A DNA stretch of 64,000 nucleotides from Cypionkella sinensis (GTDB lineage Bacteria > Pseudomonadota > Alphaproteobacteria > Rhodobacterales > Rhodobacteraceae): NCBI RefSeq assembly GCF_042646385.1, contig NZ_JBHRTO010000002.1:744001-808000 (forward strand). Direction: 5' to 3'. The notes under the pieces are model-generated. The model saw only the letters and a list, made by a program, of their open reading frames with translations. It did no database searches and was not told where the DNA came from. The position numbers were made by a program, and so were the translations under genes. Positions 25,239 through 34,277 of the stretch are shown one piece after another (positions within the stretch are counted from its first letter, which is position 1; each line of letters starts with the position of its first letter).

Positions 25239-25691
25239 ATGCAGGTCAAAGCAGGCGACCTCTCTTCGTCGATCCGGTTGACGATACCGGGGCGGGCAAC
25301 GGCGGTGCGAGATGGGCTGCGCGCCCTGCTCGACACGCTTTTGCTGCGCAGCTTGCCAGAAGATGGGCGCGGCACAGCGGAAATCGTGCTGTCCGAGGCG
25401 TTGAACAACATTGTCGAACATGCCTATGCGCATCACGATGGGGAAATCGAAATCTCACTGCAGCTGCGGCACAACGAGTTGCTGTGCCAGATTTCCGACA
25501 CCGGGCTGCCGATGCCGGACGGTCAGTTGCCCGCAGGCGTGCTGGCGCCGCTGGGCGCTTTCGATGATCTGCCCGAGGGCGGCTTTGGCTGGCATTTGAT
25601 TCGCAGCCTGTCAAAAGACCTCAGCTATCATCGTGACGGCGGGCGCAATCTGCTCAGCTTCCGATTAGACACGCAACAATCGCCAGCATGA
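25239..25691 (+). CDS. Anti-sigma kinase, RsbW/SpoIIAB-like ATP-binding protein
   Basis: 150 residues, HATPase_c fold. N box EALNNIVEHAYAHH, G1 ISDTGLPMP and G2 EGGFGWHLIRSL are intact, so ATP binding and Ser kinase activity on the STAS partner are expected. No sigma factor or PP2C phosphatase gene lies nearby, so the target is unknown. ATG 25239 has GGGGTAGGTCG before it. Confidence 0.9.
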   Translation: MQVKAGDLSSSIRLTIPGRATAVRDGLRALLDTLLLRSLPEDGRGTAEIVLSEALNNIVEHAYAHHDGEIEISLQLRHNELLCQISDTGLPMPDGQLPAGVLAPLGAFDDLPEGGFGWHLIRSLSKDLSYHRDGGRNLLSFRLDTQQSPA

Positions 25692-25908
25692 TCCCCGATT
25701 GTGTTAACTTCGTCAGAACTGCCACCTATTTGCCGAAATTTCCCCCTAAAACAGCCCCGCGCAATACTGATATTCAAGGGGTAGCTGCATAAAGCTTCCC
25801 TCGGCGCTGCGAATAATGCCCCCACCCAGTTCGTGGCGTCGAGGTTCATCTCTCTCTTGGAAGTCCGGCGACAACTCCCTAGGCTGCGGCCAACAGGAGG
25901 GTTTTTCC

Positions 25909-27480
25909 ATGCGCGACTTTCAGGCTCCGGGCCGATCAGCGATCTATGCCAGCAATGGCATCTGCGCCACCTCACATCCTTTGGCTGCCAAAGTTGCGGT
26001 CGAGATGCTGGAAGCAGGTGGCAACGCGGTGGATGCGGCGATTGCGGGTGCGGTGCTTTTGGGCATTTGCGAACCACAGATGACGGGCATTGGCGGCGAT
26101 TGCTTTGCACTGATCAAACCTGCGGGCGAAGAACGCATCGTGGCGCTGAACGGCTCTGGCCGTGCGCCGAAGGCCTATTCGGCGCAGGCCATGCGCGACC
26201 GGGGTCTTGCTGCCGTTCCGCTGCGCGGCGTCGATCCCGTCACGGTGCCCGGGGCGATGGACGCGTTCTGCCGCCTGTCGACGGATTGGGGCAAATTGGG
26301 ATTGGACCGCGTTCTTGCGCCCGCCATTCGTTATGCCGATGAAGGCGTGCCCGTGGCCCCACGCGTGGCCTTTGACTGGGCCGCCGATGGCCCCGAACTC
26401 AGCGGCGATGCCCGCAAGTTTTACCTGCTGAATGGCGAGATTCCGAAATTGGGCCAGACCTTCCGCGCCCCCGGTCAGGCCGAAGTGCTGCGCCGCGTTG
26501 CCCGCGAAGGGCGCGCTGGTTTCTATGAAGGCGAAGTCGCCGAAGATATGGTGAATTCGCTCCGTGCGATGGGCGGCTTGCACACGATGGAAGATTTCGC
26601 CGCCACTGCCTGCACTTACACCGACCCCGTCGCGGGCGATTACAAAGGTGTCGATCTGGTCGAGCATCCGCCAAATGGCCAAGGTGCGACGGCGATCCTG
26701 ATGCTGAACATCCTCAAGCATTTCGATCTGGCCGCGATGGATCCGTTCGGCACCCAACGCGCGCATATTGAGGCCGAGGCCGCCAAGCTGGCCTATGACG
26801 CCCGCGATCGATTCATTGCCGAAGCCGCCCCGCGGCTGGACCACATGCTGTCGCCGGAAACCGCGGCCCGCCTTGCCGCGCTGATCGACCCCAAACGCGC
26901 AATGGCAAGCGCGGCCCCCCTGACCGAAGCGGTGCATAAAGACACGATCTATATCACCGTCGTCGACCGTGACCGCATGGCGGTGTCGCTGATCTATTCG
27001 ATTTTCTGGGGTTTTGGCGCAGGCATTGCCTCGCAGAAATTCGGTATCAATTTCCAGAACCGTGGCGCGGGCTTTACCCTGCAAGCCGGTCATCCGAACG
27101 AAGCGGGCGGCGGCAAACGGCCGATGCACACGATCATTCCGGGCATGTTGCGCAAGAATGGCAAGGTGATCATGCCGTTTGGCGTGATGGGCGGGGCCTA
27201 TCAGCCCTGCGGCCATGCAAGATTTGTCACCAACATGGTGGATTACGGCTTGGACTCGCAGGCCGCCATCGATGCGCCGCGCTGCTTCTCTGGGGCCGAA
27301 GGCATGTTGGTGGAAAGCGGATATAGCCCGCAGGTCCGTGCCGAACTGGCTGCGATGGGGCATCAGGTGGCGCTGTCGCCTGACCCGATCGGCGGTGCGC
27401 AAAGCATTCTGATCGACGACAGCGGCATCCTGATCGGCGCGTCAGACCCGCGCAAAGATGGCTGCGCGCTGGGGTATTAA
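25909..27480 (+). CDS. ggt: Gamma-glutamyltransferase family protein
   Basis: 523 residues, Ntn-hydrolase family. N-terminal ICATSHPLAAKVAVEMLEAG and GGNAVDAAIAGA; nucleophile threonine T346 in HKDTIYITVVDRD, at the junction for autocleavage into two subunits. It hydrolyses or transfers the gamma-glutamyl group of glutathione. No signal peptide is visible, so it may be cytoplasmic, and family members acting on other gamma-glutamyl amides cannot be excluded. The start follows a strong AGGAGGG. It is first in a six-gene run. Confidence 0.92.
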   Translation: MRDFQAPGRSAIYASNGICATSHPLAAKVAVEMLEAGGNAVDAAIAGAVLLGICEPQMTGIGGDCFALIKPAGEERIVALNGSGRAPKAYSAQAMRDRGLAAVPLRGVDPVTVPGAMDAFCRLSTDWGKLGLDRVLAPAIRYADEGVPVAPRVAFDWAADGPELSGDARKFYLLNGEIPKLGQTFRAPGQAEVLRRVAREGRAGFYEGEVAEDMVNSLRAMGGLHTMEDFAATACTYTDPVAGDYKGVDLVEHPPNGQGATAILMLNILKHFDLAAMDPFGTQRAHIEAEAAKLAYDARDRFIAEAAPRLDHMLSPETAARLAALIDPKRAMASAAPLTEAVHKDTIYITVVDRDRMAVSLIYSIFWGFGAGIASQKFGINFQNRGAGFTLQAGHPNEAGGGKRPMHTIIPGMLRKNGKVIMPFGVMGGAYQPCGHARFVTNMVDYGLDSQAAIDAPRCFSGAEGMLVESGYSPQVRAELAAMGHQVALSPDPIGGAQSILIDDSGILIGASDPRKDGCALGY

Positions 27481-27481
27481 G

Positions 27482-27928
27482 ATGCAGAACGTTGTCGATT
27501 CCATCCGCGCGCTGACCCATGGCGAAACCGATACTGTGGCGCTGATGGCCACCGTAGCTTGCGAGTTGCATCACGCGCATCCCTTTGCCGATTGGACCGG
27601 ATTCTACCGGGTGACAGAACCTAACCTGTTGAAAATAGGCCCCTATCAGGGCGGCCACGGCTGCCTTGTCATCCCGTTTTCGCGCGGGGTTTGCGGGGCC
27701 TGCGCGCGCACCGGGCAGGTGCAGAACGTGCCTGATGTCGATGCTTTCCCCGGCCATATCGCTTGCGCGACTTCCACCAGATCAGAGCTTGTTCTGCCGG
27801 TGTGGAATGGGGCTGGCAAGCTTTTGGGCGTGCTGGATATCGACAGTGACACCCCGGCGGCCTTCACCAAGGCCGATGAAGACTGGCTGGTGCCGCTGTT
27901 GGCCGAAGTCTTCCGGGACGCACAATGA
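27482..27928 (+). CDS. msrC: Free methionine-(R)-sulfoxide reductase (GAF domain)
   Basis: 148 residues. GAF domain with the fRMsr cysteines: C61 (GGHGCLVIPF), C71 (SRGVCGACA) and C95 (PGHIACATSTRSEL), matching the three redox cysteines of the E. coli enzyme. It reduces free Met-R-SO using thioredoxin or glutaredoxin. It begins 1 base after ggt and overlaps the next gene by 4, so all three are one operon. Confidence 0.92.
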   Translation: MQNVVDSIRALTHGETDTVALMATVACELHHAHPFADWTGFYRVTEPNLLKIGPYQGGHGCLVIPFSRGVCGACARTGQVQNVPDVDAFPGHIACATSTRSELVLPVWNGAGKLLGVLDIDSDTPAAFTKADEDWLVPLLAEVFRDAQ

Positions 27929-28284
27929 AGGGCGGTTGTCTGTGCGGTCAGGTGCGGTTTGAGGCCGACGCGCCGCTGCGCGCGGTATTTGCCTGCCATT
28001 GCACGCAATGCCGCAAAACCTCGGGGCATTTCTGGGCGGCAACCTCCGTTCCGCTCGACCGCTTTCGTCTGACCGAAAGCGCTGGCCTGCGCTGGTTTCA
28101 ATCTTCAGCCGAGGCCCGGCGCGGCTTTTGTGGCAATTGCGGCGCCAGCCTGTTCTGGGAACCGCAGGGCGAAGGTCGCATCAGCATCGCAGCCGGGGCG
28201 TTAGAGGGCGAAACGGGCCTGCACATCGCCCAGCATTGGCACCGCGAAGACAAGGGCGATTATTACGACATTCCAGACACTTGA
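27925..28284 (+). CDS. GFA family (CENP-V type) zinc protein
   Basis: 119 residues. Zinc ligands of the GFA domain: GGCLCGQVRF, CHCTQCRKTSG and FCGNCGASLFW. The family includes enzymes reported to condense glutathione with formaldehyde, but most members are uncharacterised. The glutathione link is supported by ggt two genes upstream. Start overlaps msrC (ATGA). Confidence 0.92.
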   Translation: MKGGCLCGQVRFEADAPLRAVFACHCTQCRKTSGHFWAATSVPLDRFRLTESAGLRWFQSSAEARRGFCGNCGASLFWEPQGEGRISIAAGALEGETGLHIAQHWHREDKGDYYDIPDT

Positions 28285-28297
28285 GCCCGGAGGCGTC

Positions 28298-28921
28298 ATG
28301 TGGGACATCCTTGATGGCATCGGCTTGCACAACCTGTTGGCCTTCATCGGCGGTGGCCTGATCGTCAACCTCACGCCGGGGCAGGATGTGTTTTTCGCCA
28401 CCGCTTCCGGCATTCAGGGCGGCCCGCGCGCGGGCGTGATGGCGGGCTTGGGCGTGGGTCTTGGGGCGCTTTGGCATGTGGCGCTGTCGGCGCTTGGCCT
28501 CTCTGCCCTGATCGCCGCCAACCCGGCGGCGCTGTCGGGCATCAAATACGCCGGAGCCGCCTATCTGCTTTATATCGCTTGGAAATCCTGGCGTGACAGC
28601 GGCACATTCACCCCCGGAAAAGGCCAACGCAGCGGCTGGGCCGCGCTGCGCAAAGGCGCTTTCACCAACATGCTGAACCCCAAGCCGATCCTGTTCATGC
28701 TGGCCTTCCTGCCGCAATTCGTGAACCCCACCCTTGGCCCGGTTTGGCCGCAAATCCTGCTGCTTGGCACGATCTTTGGCATCACCGGCACGGTGATCAC
28801 GGTGGGATATGGCTATTTGGCAGGGCGGGCGGGCCATGCTATTGGCGCACGGATGGGCCTGCTGAACAAGATCGCGGCGCTCGTTTTTGCGGGTCTGGCG
28901 GCCCGGTTGATCACGGAGTGA
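28298..28921 (+). CDS. LysE family amino-acid exporter
   Basis: 207 residues with six hydrophobic helices. The LysE/RhtB signature LTPGQDVFFATASGIQGGPRAG is near residues 25-46, and KGAFTNMLNPKPILFMLAFL in the middle. It exports amino acids or related compounds across the inner membrane. Within this operon, methionine, homocysteine or a cysteine derivative is a plausible cargo, by inference only. Confidence 0.93.
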   Translation: MWDILDGIGLHNLLAFIGGGLIVNLTPGQDVFFATASGIQGGPRAGVMAGLGVGLGALWHVALSALGLSALIAANPAALSGIKYAGAAYLLYIAWKSWRDSGTFTPGKGQRSGWAALRKGAFTNMLNPKPILFMLAFLPQFVNPTLGPVWPQILLLGTIFGITGTVITVGYGYLAGRAGHAIGARMGLLNKIAALVFAGLAARLITE

Positions 28922-29818
28922 ATGATGCAGATTACCCTTCTGGATGGCGGCATGGGGCAAGAATTGGTGGCACGCTCGGGTGACGAGCCGACGCCGCTGT
29001 GGGCGACCCGTGTGATGATCGACCATCCCGGTTTGGTGAAAGCCATCCACGACGACTATTTCGCGGCCGGAGCCTCGGTCGCCACCACCAATACTTATAA
29101 TATCCTGCATGATCGATTGGAGGGGGTTGGGCTGGACAGCCTTTACCACGCCCTGCACCTGCGCGCTTTGATGGAGGCACATGAGGCCAAAGCCCAAGCC
29201 GGTCGCGGGATTATTGCTGGCTCGATGGGGCCGCTGGGCGAGTCCTATCGCCCCGATCTGACCCCGCCGGTTGACGTTTCCGCCCCGCTTTATGCCGAAA
29301 AGGCCCGGATTTTGGCCCCACATGTCGATGTGATCCTGCTGGAAACCATGTCCTCGCTGGATCTGGCGCGCGGCGCGTTGCAAGGCGCGCAAGCCGCTGG
29401 CCTGCCGGTCTGGCTTTCGGTGTCGGTGCATGACCGCGATGGCAGCCGCCTGCGCTCGGGCGAGCCGATTGCCGGTCTGCGCGATCTGATCGCCGAACAC
29501 CCCACCGCCGCCGTGCTGGCAAACTGCTCCATGCCCGAGGCCATGCTGGCCGCCCTGCGCGAGCTGTCCACGATGGGTCTGCCGTTTGGCGCCTATGCCA
29601 ACGGCTTCAGCGAAATCTCTAGCCTGCCGCTGCCGGATGCCGTGGCTGCGCCCGATTACACCCACCGCCACGATCTTTCGCCCGAGAAATACACCGCCTT
29701 CGTGATGGAATGGGTGGCCTTGGGGGCCACGATCGTCGGCGGCTGCTGCGAGGTCGGCCCCGCCCACATCCGCCATCTTGCCGCCAGCCTGAAAGCGGCG
29801 GGCCACAGCATCGTATGA
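28922..29818 (+). CDS. Homocysteine S-methyltransferase family protein
   Basis: 298 residues, zinc methyltransferase barrel. LLDGGMGQELVARSG at the N-terminus; zinc ligands are a Cys in VLANCSMPEAM and a Cys pair in IVGGCCEVGPAHIRHLA. Members use S-methylmethionine or related donors to methylate homocysteine to methionine. ATG 28922 directly follows the LysE stop, with a second ATG at 28925. The next gene overlaps its stop. Confidence 0.92.
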   Translation: MMQITLLDGGMGQELVARSGDEPTPLWATRVMIDHPGLVKAIHDDYFAAGASVATTNTYNILHDRLEGVGLDSLYHALHLRALMEAHEAKAQAGRGIIAGSMGPLGESYRPDLTPPVDVSAPLYAEKARILAPHVDVILLETMSSLDLARGALQGAQAAGLPVWLSVSVHDRDGSRLRSGEPIAGLRDLIAEHPTAAVLANCSMPEAMLAALRELSTMGLPFGAYANGFSEISSLPLPDAVAAPDYTHRHDLSPEKYTAFVMEWVALGATIVGGCCEVGPAHIRHLAASLKAAGHSIV

Positions 29819-30468
29819 TCCCCGACTTTATCTACAACCCACCGGACGTGCCGCTGGATATCCTGTATCAGGATGCGCAGATCATCGTGGTGAACAAACC
29901 CGCGGGCTTGTTGTCGGTGCCAGGCAAGCTTGAGGGGCGCGAGGATTGTTTGACCTCGCGTCTGCAAGCGGCGCATTGGGATACGTTATTGGTGCATCGT
30001 CTGGATTGTGACACCTCTGGCGTGATGATCTTTGCCCGCACCAAACAAGCGCAAGGCTTTCTGGGGCAGGAGTTTGAAAAGCGGCGTGCCAAGAAAACCT
30101 ATGTCGCAGAAGTTTACGGGCAGTTAACGCCAGATCACGGCCATATCGACCTGCCCTTGTGCGCCGATTGGCCGAACCGCCCCCGACAAATGGTCGATCA
30201 CATCCATGGCAGGCCCGCACAGACCGATTGGCAGGTGATCAGCCGCACCGCCGACACCACCCGCGTCCGGCTTTCGCCGCTGACCGGGCGCAGCCATCAG
30301 CTTCGGGTGCATATGCTGGCGCAGGGCTGCCCGATCTTGGGCGATCCGATCTATGCCACGGGAAAGGCACGCGAATTTCCGCGCTTGATGCTGCATGCCG
30401 AAAGCCTCTCGCTGCACCATCCGGCCAGCCATGAATGGGTAAGTTTCATGGCCCCGTTGCCATTTTAA
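29815..30468 (+). CDS. RluA-type RNA pseudouridine synthase
   Basis: 217 residues. The catalytic aspartate is D64 in HRLDCDTSGVMIFA; also NKPAGLLSVPGK and LTGRSHQLRVHMLAQGCPILGDPIY. It isomerises uridine in rRNA or tRNA. The short form lacks an S4 domain and resembles RluA/TruC/YjbO-sized enzymes; the target site is not determined. Its ATG overlaps the stop of the methyltransferase. Confidence 0.93.
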   Translation: MIPDFIYNPPDVPLDILYQDAQIIVVNKPAGLLSVPGKLEGREDCLTSRLQAAHWDTLLVHRLDCDTSGVMIFARTKQAQGFLGQEFEKRRAKKTYVAEVYGQLTPDHGHIDLPLCADWPNRPRQMVDHIHGRPAQTDWQVISRTADTTRVRLSPLTGRSHQLRVHMLAQGCPILGDPIYATGKAREFPRLMLHAESLSLHHPASHEWVSFMAPLPF

Positions 30469-30558
30469 TGTGACAAGACAATGTGACATTCCGGCGTTAA
30501 CCTTGCCGCAATGAATGTGCGATTACATGGCGGCCACAGCGCTGCCAAAAGGATAATG

Positions 30559-32184
30559 ATGCAATTTCTGCGCTACCCGTTCGAGCCTCGGTATTCCGCA
30601 ATGACGATCTGCGTGGTCTTGGCCGTGATTTTTGCCGCGCTCAGTCAGCGCTGGCTGGCCTATGCCGATGTGCTGGAACTGCTTTGCGTGGTGATGCTGG
30701 CTCTGGTCGCTTTGGGCGTGCATGACCTTCTGCAAACCCGCCACGCGATCTTGCGCAACTATCCCATCGTCGCACATATGCGCTTCATTCTGGAAGATAT
30801 CCGCCCAGAGTTGCGGCAGTATTTCTTCGAAGGCGAGAAAGATGGCGCACCGTTTCCGCGTGACAAGCGCGCCATCGTCTATCAGCGCGCCAAGCGCGAG
30901 CTGGACAAGCGGCCGTTTGGCACGATGTATGATGTCTATCAGGAACAATACGAATGGCTGCATCATTCCATTGCGCCGCAACCCGCCGCCCCGATTGACG
31001 CGATGCGCGTGGACATTGGCCTTGGGCCCCGCGCCTATTCGGCCTCTTTACTGAACATTTCCGCGATGAGTTATGGGGCCTTGTCGGCCAATGCCATCCG
31101 GGCACTGAACAAGGGCGCGCGGGCGGGTGGGTTTTTCCACGACACCGGCGAGGGCGGGGTTTCGCCCTATCACCGCGAATTTGGCGGTGATCTGGTGTGG
31201 GAGTTGGGCTCGGGCTATTTCGGCGCGCGCAATGTGTCAGGCGGTTTCGATGCCACGCTGTTCGCCGATGCTGCGGCTGACCCGCAGATCAAGATGGTGG
31301 AACTGAAACTGTCGCAGGGCGCAAAACCCGGTCATGGCGGGGTGTTGCCCGCTGCGAAAGTAACAGAAGAAATCTCGAAGATTCGCGGCGTGCCGATAGG
31401 GCAGGATTGCGTGTCGCCCGCCAGCCATTCCGCTTTCTCCACGCCAGCAGGCCTGTTGGAATTTGTCGCCCGGATGCGTGATCTGTCGGGGGGCAAACCG
31501 GCGGGATTCAAGCTGTGTATCGGCCATCCGTGGGAGTTCTTGGCGATCTGCAAGGCCATGCTGGACACCGGCATCACCCCGGATTTCATCGTGATCGACG
31601 GCAAGGAAGGTGGCACGGGTGCCGCGCCCTTGGAATTCATGGATCATGTCGGCATGCCATTGCGCGATGGATTGTCCTTTGCACACAATGCCTTGATTGG
31701 TATCGGCCTGCGCGACAAGATCAAGATCGGCGCATCGGGCAAGATCACCTCGGCGTTTGACATGGCCAAGATCATGGCCCTCGGCGCAGATTGGTGCAAT
31801 GCGGCGCGCGGCTTCATGTTCGCGGTGGGCTGTATTCAGGCGCAGTCCTGTCATACCGGGTTGTGCCCCACGGGTGTGACCTCGCAAGACCCGGCACGTC
31901 AGCGCGCGATTGTGGTGCCTGACAAGGCCGAGCGGGTGGTCAATTTCCATCACAACACCCTGCACGCCTTGGCGGAATTGGTGGCTGCCGCTGGGTTGGC
32001 ACATCCGCAAGAGCTGCGCCCGCACCATTTCCAACGCCGCGCCTCGTCCGACAAGGTGATCTCGTTCGCCGAGCAATATGAACAGCTTAAACCCGGTCAA
32101 CTGCTGGCAGACCCGTCGTCTTCACCGCAGTTCCGCGAAGCTTGGGCGTTGTCATCCCCCAACAGTTTTGGCCGGGTCGGCTAA
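30559..32184 (+). CDS. FMN-binding glutamate-synthase-like protein with N-terminal membrane anchor
   Basis: 541 residues from ATG 30559, chosen because AAGGA lies 5 bases before it; an ATG at 30511 would add 16 residues without a ribosome site. Two hydrophobic helices (about residues 13-30 and 36-56) anchor it. The rest is the Glu_synthase FMN barrel: ISAMSYGALSANAIRALNKG, KEGGTGAAPLEFMDH and the Fe-S cysteines in QSCHTGLCPTGV. It lacks the amidotransferase domain, so it is not ordinary GltB. Substrate unknown; it stands alone. Confidence 0.88.
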   Translation: MQFLRYPFEPRYSAMTICVVLAVIFAALSQRWLAYADVLELLCVVMLALVALGVHDLLQTRHAILRNYPIVAHMRFILEDIRPELRQYFFEGEKDGAPFPRDKRAIVYQRAKRELDKRPFGTMYDVYQEQYEWLHHSIAPQPAAPIDAMRVDIGLGPRAYSASLLNISAMSYGALSANAIRALNKGARAGGFFHDTGEGGVSPYHREFGGDLVWELGSGYFGARNVSGGFDATLFADAAADPQIKMVELKLSQGAKPGHGGVLPAAKVTEEISKIRGVPIGQDCVSPASHSAFSTPAGLLEFVARMRDLSGGKPAGFKLCIGHPWEFLAICKAMLDTGITPDFIVIDGKEGGTGAAPLEFMDHVGMPLRDGLSFAHNALIGIGLRDKIKIGASGKITSAFDMAKIMALGADWCNAARGFMFAVGCIQAQSCHTGLCPTGVTSQDPARQRAIVVPDKAERVVNFHHNTLHALAELVAAAGLAHPQELRPHHFQRRASSDKVISFAEQYEQLKPGQLLADPSSSPQFREAWALSSPNSFGRVG

Positions 32185-34154
32185 AGCGAAAGCGCCAGTT
32201 TCCGCCCCTCGTGGAACGCGTAAGCAGCGAGCCGGGGGGCGACGCAATCGCCGATGCGCAGCGTTTTCTTGCCCTCGAAATCTTTGGGGAACGGATCAAA
32301 CGCCCGATTGGTCGTGGCCATTACCAGACCTGAGGCTGGAATGACCTCCTCGACGCCCGTCAACATGTTCAACACCGACGCGCCATTGCCATGCCAACGC
32401 GCGATGCAGGATTCGGTCTTGAACTGAACCCCCAGCTTGGCCAGCCGCCGCCGTGCTGCACCATCCGCCGCCGTCCGAGCGATTTCCTTGCCGACAAAAG
32501 CTTCGGGCGTGACAATCGTCACCTGCTTGCCCGCCTCAGCCAGGGCCCAAGCCGTGCCCACGCCACGCCAGTTCGACCCCTCATCATAGACCACCACCGC
32601 ATCGCCCAACCGGGCTTCGCGCCGCATCACATCCTCGGGCGACCAAACCCCGCCCAACTCTAACCCCGGCAGGCTTTCCAGATGCGGCAGCCAGCGCTGA
32701 AACGCCTTTTCATCCGGCAGCGAGCCGGTGGCCAGCACCACAATATCCGCAGGATGCGCGGCGATTTCTTCGGGATCGAGATAAGTGTTCAGCCGCAACG
32801 TGACACCCAGTTTTGTAAACTGCCGCTCATACCAATTCATCAGATCAAGGATCTGCGCCCGTCGGGGTTGCATCCCCGCCAGCCGGAACTGACCGCCGAT
32901 CACAGGCAGAGCCTCAACAATTTCAACACGGTAGCCACGCTCTGCCGCGCCACGTGCCGCTTCCAACCCAGCCGGGCCAGCGCCCACCACCAACACAGAT
33001 TTGCCCGCACCTGGGGTGAAACGGTCGCCACCCCATTCCCATTCCCGGCCCACCGAAGGGTTGATCAGGCAGGAAATCCAGTAATCCCGGCTGCGCCGCC
33101 CCCAGCACATCTGGTTGCAGGAAATGCAGCCGCGAATATCCTCGACAAGCCCCTCGGTGGTCTTGCGCGCCAGATGCGGATCAGCAATCTGGCCGCGCAC
33201 GATCGAGACCAGATCGGCCTCGCCCGCGGAAAGGATACTTTCGCCATTCTCGGGCGTCCGCACCCCCGCCTCCGAGGTGATCTTGATGTTCTTCGCCAAG
33301 GCCTTCAACTGCGCGGTGAGGGGCGTCGTCAGCTTTTCGCCATGGGTGAACGGCGGGATGATCGCGTCAAACTCCAGATAGCTGCCCGCGCCAACCGTGA
33401 CGTAATCCAGATGCCCGGTCGCGTCGTGCAGGCTGATGATTTCGCACATGTTTTCCGCAGAAAGTGTCGCCGAATAGGCTGTGGAATAGCTGACCGCCAT
33501 GCCAATGATGAAATCCTCACCGCAGGCGCGGCGGATGTTTTCCACCAAGGTGCGCGAGAAGCGGGTGCGGTTTTCCAGGCTACCGCCCCATTTGTCATCG
33601 CGCTGGTTTGACCACGGCGTCCAGAATTGATCCAGCAGTGAATGGTAAGCCGCCCAAACCTCGACACCCTGAAAGCCAGATTTCTGCGCCCGCACCGCTG
33701 CGGCAAGATGCGCCGCCAGCAGTTCTTCGATCTCGGTTTCGGTCATTTTATGCGAACCGTCGCTGTCGTGATACGACGGCCCACCCGAAGGCGACCAATG
33801 CGGCGCAAAGCTGAGGTCGGAATCGCCATGCGCGCCCACATGGTAGATCTGCTGACAGATCACCGCGCCCGCATCTTTCACCTTCTCGGTAATACGCTGA
33901 AAATGCGGGATAATGTCGTCGGACTCGGGCAGCATGTTGCCGCGCGTCAGAACGCCTGTTCGGTGTGCTGGCACCGGTTCGGTTACGATCATCCCGGCCC
34001 CGCCCAAGGCACGCTCTAGAAAATAGCCTTCCATCCGCGCGCCCGGCAGGCCCTGTTCGGCCATGTTGTTGGTATGAGCGCCGAACACAATGCGATTGCG
34101 CAGGGTTTGGCCACGCATTTGCAACGGCGAAAGAAGACGGGGATGCGCGGTCAT
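32181..34154 (-). CDS. NADH:flavin oxidoreductase of trimethylamine dehydrogenase type
   Basis: 657 residues. Old-yellow-enzyme FMN barrel (about 5-345, with GFQGVEVWAAYHSLLDQF and RTRFSRTLVENIRRACG), then a 4Fe-4S cluster motif GCISCNQMCWG with a further Cys about 12 residues on, then an FAD/NAD(P) domain (SVLVVGAGPAGLEAARGAAE). Closest relatives act in N-demethylation (trimethylamine, dimethylglycine or N-methylproline) or enoate reduction; which one is not decided. The ATG at 34154 follows AGGAGCC. Downstream overlap with the glutamate-synthase-like gene is convergent, 4 bases. Confidence 0.88.
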   Translation of the reverse strand: MTAHPRLLSPLQMRGQTLRNRIVFGAHTNNMAEQGLPGARMEGYFLERALGGAGMIVTEPVPAHRTGVLTRGNMLPESDDIIPHFQRITEKVKDAGAVICQQIYHVGAHGDSDLSFAPHWSPSGGPSYHDSDGSHKMTETEIEELLAAHLAAAVRAQKSGFQGVEVWAAYHSLLDQFWTPWSNQRDDKWGGSLENRTRFSRTLVENIRRACGEDFIIGMAVSYSTAYSATLSAENMCEIISLHDATGHLDYVTVGAGSYLEFDAIIPPFTHGEKLTTPLTAQLKALAKNIKITSEAGVRTPENGESILSAGEADLVSIVRGQIADPHLARKTTEGLVEDIRGCISCNQMCWGRRSRDYWISCLINPSVGREWEWGGDRFTPGAGKSVLVVGAGPAGLEAARGAAERGYRVEIVEALPVIGGQFRLAGMQPRRAQILDLMNWYERQFTKLGVTLRLNTYLDPEEIAAHPADIVVLATGSLPDEKAFQRWLPHLESLPGLELGGVWSPEDVMRREARLGDAVVVYDEGSNWRGVGTAWALAEAGKQVTIVTPEAFVGKEIARTAADGAARRRLAKLGVQFKTESCIARWHGNGASVLNMLTGVEEVIPASGLVMATTNRAFDPFPKDFEGKKTLRIGDCVAPRLAAYAFHEGRKLALSL

Positions 34155-34231
34155 GCTGGCTCCTGCTGTGGCTGATCTCAGAAAACTACGAATCGACACA
34201 TGTGTCAAGTTTTAGCCCATGGCAGAAAAGC

Positions 34232-34261
34232 AAAACGCCGCCCGGTCAGGGGCGGCGTTTT
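34232..34261. terminator. Terminator between aldehyde dehydrogenase and the flavin oxidoreductase
   Basis: A 12-bp stem (AAAACGCCGCCC / GGGCGGCGTTTT, 34232-34243 and 34250-34261) with a 6-base loop; on the minus strand it is followed by GCTTTTCTG. It separates the two minus-strand genes, so they are probably not a single transcript. Confidence 0.75.
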
Positions 34262-34277
34262 CGTGATTTCGCGGCGT

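Noticed and set aside
25972..27402. Long antisense open frame opposite ggt
   Set aside because: ggt has catalytic motifs and a strong ribosome site; the opposite frame has no domain-like pattern.
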